64,000 bases of DNA from Stenogyne calaminthoides (lineage: Eukaryota; Streptophyta; Magnoliopsida; Lamiales; Lamiaceae): the NCBI GenBank assembly GCA_037126765.1, contig JBBCBC010000019.1, positions 25,876,222 to 25,940,221 on the forward strand, given 5' to 3'. The translations under genes were made by a program, and so were the position numbers. The first letter of the stretch is position 1. Each line of letters begins with the position of its first letter. Of the stretch, positions 57,230 through 64,000 are shown one piece after another. A model generated the notes under the pieces. The model saw only the letters and a program-made list of their open reading frames with translations. It was not told the origin of the DNA and searched no databases.

Positions 57230-58575
57230 TATTTAGCGATCCTTGCAACAAAGATAGTCCTTCATCGTTCTCAAAAAGAATCCATCAAAGTCAAAATGAT
57301 GCTTTTCGGTGGAACATGAAAACTCTTGTGCTAGTGTAGGAGCAACAACAGAGAAAGAAGAGTTTACCTCCTCAATGGCCATCGAGACGGATGTCATCAC
57401 TTTCCTTTGTCGAGAATATCTCATCCAAGAGCTAGATCCTTCCTCGAGTGTTCTTCTTCTGCAACCATGGCCTTTTTGCTTGAGAACTTCTGGTCTCTTT
57501 TAGCTTGCCTTTCTCTTCTCTCCTTAGCACTCAAATCTGGACAATCATACTGGAAGTGACCTTTCTTCTGGCAATTATAACATCTGTTGGAATTATCATC
57601 CTGATCATTTTCTTCTTTGGACTTGGAGTCTTTCCTTTTGGATGAAGATCCTTCAGCTTTCAGGTCCTTCTTCTTCTCAGTTGATCTGTCCTCAGGTTTC
57701 TTCTGGTACCTGTGGTTCCTGTAATAGCTTTTGTATTTTCCAAATCTACTATTAAGTCTGTCAAACCTCCTTGCCATCAGTGCTAGCTTTTCCTCAAGCT
57801 CATCCTGATGTTTAGCATGGGGGTTCTCAGACTCTCTAGTTTACAGGTTTTATCTTTGGCTTTTAAAGCCACATTTTTACTCGATGAAGAATCATCTTTG
57901 CTGTCAGCCTTCTTGGATTTCTTATCAATTACAAATTCATAGGCTTTCAGCTCAGAGAAGACTTGTTGGTAAGGCATTGAATTAATATTCTTGGTGTTTT
58001 CAATCACCACTGCATGTATATCCCATTTATTAGAAAGACCTCTAAGAATTTTCAATGCAACTTCTCTCTGTGGATATTTCTTTCCAAGTGCATTTAGATC
58101 ATTCATGATGCTAGTGAATCTGACTTCCAATTTGTCTATTGATTCACCATCATCCATTTCAAAACTATCAAACTTTCCAATTGCCAATCGAAAAGTTTGT
58201 TTTCTTTTATATGATCTGTGCCTTGGCACATTACAGCTAGTGTATCCCAAATCTCTTTAGCAGTATTACAGTGAGAGATCATTCCCATCACACCATCATC
58301 AATTGTAATGTATAGTGTGTCTTTTGCAATGTAGTCTAGATTGACTAACTTTATCTCCTCAGGAGTCAGTTGGTCATCAGACTTAGGAAATTCTCGCTTC
58401 TAGGATCAATTCTCTCATCTTCTGCTCCTCCTGGATTCACCACAAGAATTGGAATGGTCCTTGAGAGACCACTCTCCACATACGCTCATGTTTGGAATAC
58501 GAGATGAGCTGCATTCTCGATCTCCAAAGATCATAGTTCTCCACTGAGAACATGGGAAGTTTTTTGGAAGACATT
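57230..58575 (-). pseudogene. gag: Element D gag
   Basis: Starts at 58575 (MSSKKLPMFSVENYDLWRSR), a UBN2-type gag. The central part is open at 57783-58250 (FDSFEMDDGESIDKLEVRF, LRGLSNKWDIHAVVI). Frame 57421-57777 has a basic stretch and the zinc knuckle CYNCQKKGHFQYDC (C-x2-C-x4-H-x4-C) near 57590-57545. Frameshifts separate the three pieces. Confidence 0.88.
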
Positions 58576-58696
58576 TTTATCTGATCTTTTGAAAAGAGAA
58601 AAAAATTCAAAGAAATAAGATCAGTTCAGATAGACCACAAGTATTTTTGAAAATAAAAACTTTGGTCAACACAAACAGTGGTCAAGTTGAACCACC

Positions 58697-58708
58697 GCTC
58701 CGATACCA
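58697..58708 (-). other. Primer-binding site of element D
   Basis: GCTCCGATACCA on plus, complement of TGGTATCGGAGC (tRNA-iMet type), 2 bp from the LTR. Confidence 0.85.
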
Positions 58709-58710
58709 CT

Positions 58711-60717
58711 TGTTGGTCCCGGTGCAAAAGCGAGTCTTACACGTGTATGGGGGATACACGTGTTCGATGTTTTTAAAACTTTTTTCTTCGAGGTCGACTT
58801 TAGGTCGATAATCCTCAAGATTAGGTTACGAGAAGCACGAGATCGCTCCGAGTCAAAGTCTCATCGAGACAGTGATCCCGAAATTTTTTTTCGATACCTC
58901 GGATAATCCCAACCGAGTCCTGAGTGTCGAGAGATCCCGAGTTGCTTGGATCGATAACTAACTTCTTCAAATCCTCAAATGAGAGTTCGGTTTGGTAACT
59001 ATCTGTTCTAGCTACTTTCGGTCGTCTTGAATGGTTGGCCCTTTAGTTTATACTCGTTTTAAGCTTTCTTTGAAAACCTTCCCTTTATGAAATAGTGATT
59101 GGGCTGTGATTCAATTACATGCAACCCAAAGGGATTGATTCCAACCGAATATCAATGAAAAGTATGCTTTCAAAATCAAGCCAATGCAACGATTAAGCCG
59201 AGATAAGGGAAAGCAATAAAGAACACGGCAATTATAGTGGTTCGAGACTCAAGCTCCTACATCCACTCTCTCTCGATCCTCGGAGAAATTCACTATCAAC
59301 CGAGCTTTACGACTACCTCGCGTGGTTTACTTACTCAACTTCGGCCTGAGTTTTTTCGACTACTCCACGTGGTTTACTTACTCAACCCGACCTTGAGCTT
59401 TTCGACTACCTCATGGTTTACTTACTCAAACACAAACAAGCTTTCGGACTACCCACAGAGCTTACTAACTTCTCCTCTAGAGTTTTTACGACTACTCCGC
59501 GTAGTTTACTAACTCTTTACAACTCTTCTCACCAACAAACACACTCAAACTACCTTCTCCGAGGGTTTGGGGTTTCTCGGTTGGTTTCAACTAGGATGAG
59601 ATATCCTTTACAATGAAGCACAATGCAAAGGGTTAGGATATCTCGACTAAGCTTTGATAATTCTTATCAAGCTAGGCTTAGTATAGTGAGCTCTCTTCAA
59701 TGTAGAAGCACTTGGGAAATTCTAAGTTTTTCGAGTGCTTTAACTTTTGCAAGAATAAGTTTGAGCTCTTGAGTTGCGTATAAATTTCCCGTAACCTTAC
59801 AATGTAGAGGGTCACTAGTATTTATAGGCATACACCAAGGTCACTCTTGAAAACTATCCGTTGGAGAGATAGCTTCGTGAGTTTCCTCTTATGGTGTGTG
59901 AGAAACGGCTATATTTAGGTTTTGAAACTCCCTAACACGTTTTAGGCAATAGCCTTTCATGTAGCCGGTCTTCACTTTTTGCTGTCTGGAACTTTCGTAC
60001 ATCTGACATCTTTTTCGGCTACTTATCCTTTGTCGATTCGATCGGTATAGTGCTGATGTCGTCTTCCTTTTTTTGACTTTTGTCTCGTTAAAAGGTAGAC
60101 ATCTTCAGCAGCTCTTTTTTGGTTACAAACTCGAGTTTGATATAACCTTAACAACACTTGACTTAGTTCCTTTTATGCGCATTTGAATGTCTTGGCAAAT
60201 ATCTATTTTCTAAGGAATCGCGGTCTTCTCGATGTTGCATCCTTGAGATAGATATATTGATGCCTTGGAACATTCGAGTTCATCTTGAGCATTCGATACC
60301 TTCTTGAGTCTTGATAATTCTTGTGCCTTGTATTCTTGATCTTCAATCTTGATCTTGATCTTGCGTCTTGAGTCTTCGAGTCTTGAAGTCTTGAGTCTCT
60401 TGGTGATACTGAATCTTCATCTTTGAGTCTTGATTCCTCGGTATCCTCTTGAGTCTTGATATCTCGATTTCTGCTGAGTCTTGAGAACCTTGATTTCATC
60501 TTTGAAACTTCGGTTCCTCGAAAACATACTGATTTCTTCAGAGTCTTCAGAACCTATCTTGAACTATATCCGCTGACTATACATTTTGCAGATAACATCC
60601 TGAATACTCTAAAACTGAATCCTGACTCAACTATCAAGATCATTCTGAACATGTCATACTCAGGGGTTTTGGGATCTAATCAAAATCATATATCTTTATT
60701 AAATTCATCTCCCAACA
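58711..60717 (-). repeat. 5' LTR of element D (2007 bp)
   Basis: TGTTGGTCCCGGTGC to CTCCCAACA. It aligns end to end with 46084-48105. Differences are concentrated at CAG/CTG-containing positions between about 58720 and 60530; the last ~185 bp (from about 60525) are almost identical. Confidence 0.94.
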
Positions 60718-61050
60718 AGTTTGTAATTTAAAAAAAAAATATTAAGAAAAAAGTCGAACAGTCTCTAGTTCCAGGCTAGGAGGCATAGACGCTAGACGGT
60801 TAATAACTACTCGACTTCTGCACCTTAATTTTTTTACAACACATTAAAATATGTGGTATAATATAATATAATAAAGTACTATTGGGCATTACCTGCTGGG
60901 TAGCAGTGTGCGGGTGTGTGTGATCCAATGGTGGAGATGGTGCCTGACACCCTCTGTCTGTTGGGAATCCCAAATTAGTTGTTGCAGAGAAATATTGAAC
61001 CACAATGAACTACTCCCACTAGAAATTGTTATATTTGCTTAAATCTTTGA
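60718..61050. other. AT-rich DNA of copy 2, right of element D
   Basis: Begins with the second AGTTT. It matches 33194-33570 of copy 1, but lacks ~44 bp around the (CA)n run. No gene. Confidence 0.6.
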
Positions 61051-62401
61051 ATGTGCCGACCGGAGAAATATATCTTTGAATTTGCCGACCGGAGTGAATG
61101 TGACAAAGTCTATAACCGTCAACCCTGGAACTTTAGAGGATCGGTGTTGCTTCTATCAATGATGAAAGCCGATGAACGTCCCTCTGACATTGTGCTAACG
61201 GCGGTCCCATTTTGGATACAAGTTCACGGCCTCCAAATCAGGGCCATGACGAGAGGAGCGGCCGGGGATCTCACAAGTCTCTTGGGTGAAATTCTGGATA
61301 TCAAGAGCGATTACGATGGTGTTGCACTTGGCGAGTGTGTTCGGGTTCGCACTATGATTGATATACGGAAGCCCCTTCACCGAAGGGGCGACGATCAATA
61401 TCGAGGAATCATTGTGCTGGGTCATATTCCGTAACGAGAAACTGTCTGACTTCTGCTACTTCTGCAGCCGGCTTAATCACCATGAAAAGGACTGTGAGTT
61501 CGTGATGCCGGATGGTAAAAAACACTTTGGACCATGGATGAGGGCAAATGGTCAACACTCGGTTTCTATCGAATTAATCATAGCTGAACTCGAGAAACTG
61601 AATGCCAGGAAACCTTCACTCCAACTCATCCAATCTCCCATCACTCCGACTCTCTCGAACCAAGCCAACTCCCCTGCTTCACTCCCCGAATGGTCGATCA
61701 ACAAAGTGAAAGGCCAATCCTCAGCCCCCACACTGCAATCTGACCCGAAGGACAAAGGCTCGGCCAAGAAGAAATCCTGGACAATTTCCCCCAGTTCTTG
61801 TGCTCCCGATTGGAAACGTCTCATACCAAAACATAATCCACAACCTACTGTGAGTGAGATCATCTTCCGCCGACAGGAAAGAAAGGATACGAGGTCCCCC
61901 CACTCACGCTGGTCCGAATCGATGGCAATGGACTTAGCCTCTGATTTTGAAAAGCCCGAGCTCAATCTAGACGACTCCGCAACTCCACCACTCTATCTAC
62001 CGGCTCCCACCTCTTCCCTGAATTGGCTAAACAATCCAAATTGAGCCCTCTCCCTATCAACTGCTGAAGTAGAACTCATGCCCACTAACAAACTTTTTGA
62101 TATGTTTACAGGTTTCAATGATGTCCCATTCACCTTTGAGTCTCCACCGATCAATAAGGTGGACCTTCCGGAGAAGGCAAAGAAAGGAAAAGACAAGATG
62201 AAACTTACCTCTCAATCTGATGCCTCCACCAGGACTATCCACAACCCAAAACTTGGCTCCAAAAGAGCGTCCAAACAAGAACTCTCTCAGTCCCGTATCA
62301 AGAAGCAAAAACATGAAGACACTTCGACTTTGGCTCCTGACCAGATCACCGGTGATGTTATGGCGGACATTGACTCGGCTCAACCCCGCCATCAGTCATG
62401 A
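61051..62401 (+). pseudogene. Second LINE, copy 2: ORF1
   Basis: Nearly complete ORF1: DUF4283 part 61051-61434, frame change at about 61360-61430 (shared with copy 1), then 61358-62044 containing the zinc knuckle CYFCSRLNHHEKDC, and, in the same frame after one stop (62042-62044), 62078-62401 ending PRHQS. C-terminal sequence is Lys/Ser-rich. The stop codon at 62399-62401 overlaps the ATG of ORF2. It lacks the C insertion. Confidence 0.88.
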
Positions 62402-64000
62402 GTCTCATCTGTTGGAATGCTCGCGGCCTCAGGGGACAACGAGCATTCAAGAATTTCAAGCAACTCATCCTTGACAAATCCCCCGACCTGGTTTTTATTT
62501 CAGAATCTAAAATGTTAAAGCCGGTTGTTTTAAAATTTTGTTCCACCCTCAATTTCTATGGGAGATTTTGTGTTGAACCTATTGGCAAGAGTGGCGGTCT
62601 TGCTCTTTTTTGGAATGAAAGTTTGGATGTTTTTGTTTTGTCATTTTCGCATGGTCATATTGATTGTTCGATTACCCTTAATCACAAAAAATGGGACTTT
62701 ACCAATTTCTATGGTAATCCTAATTCTAATCTTAGATATCTCTCTTGGGAGCTACTTGATAAAATTGCTAAAACTCACCCAATACTATGGATAGCTGGAT
62801 TGTGGGCGGGGATTTCAACGAGATTCGTTTTGAAAAAGAAAAATAAGGAGGCAATAAAATATTGTTCAGTTCTATGAATGCCTTTCATACAAATTTATAA
62901 CTTAACGACCTTCACGATGTTCAAACCACTGGCTCGAAATTTACTTGGAATAACATGAGATCGGGAATGTTTAATATTCTGGCTCTGCTAGACCGCTATA
63001 CGGCTAACAAGGCTCTCTACCTTTCCGGACGCTCTGTCCGTGAACCTTGAGTTTTATGGATCGGACCGCCGACCAATCCTCCTTAAGCTCGATCATAATA
63101 GTCATCAGATGCCTCTTCCTAATTCTGTAAGTTTTAAATTTGAACACAAATGAATATGGGAAGAGGAATACAAGGATATTGTTTTAAATACTTGGAACAA
63201 ATCAACTCATATGAATGGATTGGGGAATAGACTAAAAGATATGGCCAACTACTTTAACCATTGGTCAAGGGTCTCCCTGGGCAACCTGGGAAGACAAATA
63301 AAACTCACTAGAGCTTCACTCGATAAGCTTCTTAATGCTGAGGATGATCAATTTGATCTTTAAAAAGTCCGGTCAATACAAGCCAAGTTGGAAAAATTGT
63401 TTTTCCAAGAAGAAACTCATTGGAGGCAACGATCCAGAGTCAACTAGCTCAACTCTGGGAACAAGAATACTTCCCTTTTTCATAAAACCGCCTCTGATCG
63501 TAAATGGAAGAACTCCATTAAGTTGCTCTTTGATGACGAGAGAGTTTCCCTAACAGACTAGAAGGATATCGAGATAACAATTGAGGCTTACTATCAGACG
63601 CTTTTCTGCTCCCAGAACCCCTCAATTGATGATATTGAAAAGATTACTAACTACATACATCCGTCGGTTACTGAAGAAATGAAGGAATTTCTAACTAAAC
63701 CTTTCACTGGGGAGGAAGTTAGAAAAGCTTTGTTCGATTTAAACCCCGCCAAAGCTTCGGGCCCAGATGGCTTTATGACTCTCTTTTTATAGAACTCCTA
63801 GACAACTATTGGTGGAGATGTGACGCGAGACTGCCTACGAATCTTAAATGGACTCCAGGGACTGAGGGATCATAACCCTACCAATATCACCTTAATTCCC
63901 AAAATAAAAAACCCCAGAACTCTAAAAGATTTTAGACTGATCAGTCTTTGCAATGTCTCCTATAAGATAGTTGCCAGAGCAATTACGAATTGGTTTCGAA
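62398..64000 (+). pseudogene. Second LINE, copy 2: ORF2, endonuclease to start of RT
   Basis: Starts MSLICWNARGLRGQRAF, with the endonuclease motifs NARG, FISESK and, after a frameshift at about 62800 shared with copy 1, GGDFNEI. The linker EETHWRQRSR and GNKNTSFFHK follows at about 63400-63500 in another frame. RT begins at about 63580: EVRKALFDLNPAKASGPDGF, then in-frame stops near 63790, then NITLIPKIKNPRTLKDFR and ISLCNVSYKIVARAI to the window edge. The catalytic FADD block would lie beyond the edge. Confidence 0.9.

Larger units (their letters stand above)
46084..60717 (-). mobile_element. Large copia LTR retrotransposon D (14.6 kb)
   Basis: Minus-strand element of a different copia lineage from A-C: LTRs of 2022 and 2007 bp, primer site, gag with one zinc knuckle, PR-INT-RT-RNase H order, then a ~4.5-kb segment carrying an extra ORF region before the polypurine tract. 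The size and an extra ORF after pol recall Sireviruses, but the assignment is inference. Every domain has disruptions. Confidence 0.95.
45021..63357. repeat. Tandem segmental duplication, copy 2 (interrupted by copia D)
   Basis: Begins ATATAGTAACGCACAAAAG, matching 32141, and runs in the same order through tRNA-like box, AT-rich DNA and LINE ORF1/ORF2 to the point where copy 1 ends. Beyond 63357 the LINE continues uninterrupted, so this is the copy with its original right flank. Confidence 0.9.

Noticed and set aside
1..64000. A new defence, conjugation or metabolic gene system
   Set aside because: No clusters of intact genes exist here; all multi-domain frames are retrotransposon or LINE proteins. 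The functional locus that can be supported is MIR172.

Overview
The window is nuclear DNA of a flowering plant, most likely a eudicot. The base composition is AT-rich, the DNA is filled with degenerate Ty1/copia LTR retrotransposons, plant-type LINEs (DUF4283 ORF1; C-terminal zf-RVT and RVT_3 RNase H) and MITEs, and there is one plant-specific microRNA gene. No intact protein-coding host gene was found; nearly all long reading frames belong to decayed mobile elements. The species cannot be named from sequence alone.

Region 1 (1-16230) is a nest. Copia element A (+; its 5' LTR lies left of the window) ends at 14415 inside the 3' part of a LINE (14416-16230). A second copy of the same family, element B (-, 4443-12973), sits inside A's 3' LTR with a 5-bp target duplication AGGTT. 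A and B are opposed, so the block forms kilobase-scale inverted repeats.

Region 2 (16231-32140) is AT-rich DNA with MITEs: Stowaway-type at 17572-17846, one with an internal duplication at 19249-19606, foldbacks at 20582-20957 and 30188-30423, and a MULE-like element with ~470-bp inverted arms at 26144-27606, itself possibly inside a CACTA-type element. The one clear host gene is a MIR172 hairpin at 25659-25794. It has an exact 21-nt miR172a/b sequence on the 3' arm and a star strand with 2-nt 3' overhangs.

Region 3 (32141-63357) is a tandem duplication of a ~3.7-kb unit: the end of a minisatellite, a tRNA-like box, AT-rich DNA and the 5' half of a second LINE. Copy 1 is interrupted by copia element C (-, 34068-43213, TSD GGCAA; same family as A and B). 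Copy 2 is interrupted by the larger copia element D (-, 46084-60717, TSD AGTTT; 14.6 kb, with a ~3.5-kb extra ORF region between pol and the 3' LTR). Each insertion is absent from the other copy, so both came after the duplication. The second LINE runs on through its endonuclease into reverse transcriptase and off the right edge (63358-64000).

The points most worth follow-up are the MIR172 locus with transposons about 330 bp downstream, the datable tandem duplication, the non-random CAG/CTG-linked differences between the two LTRs of D (probably a sequencing artefact), the duplicated polypurine tract in all three A/B/C copies, and an independent lesion at the protease active site in all four copia elements.
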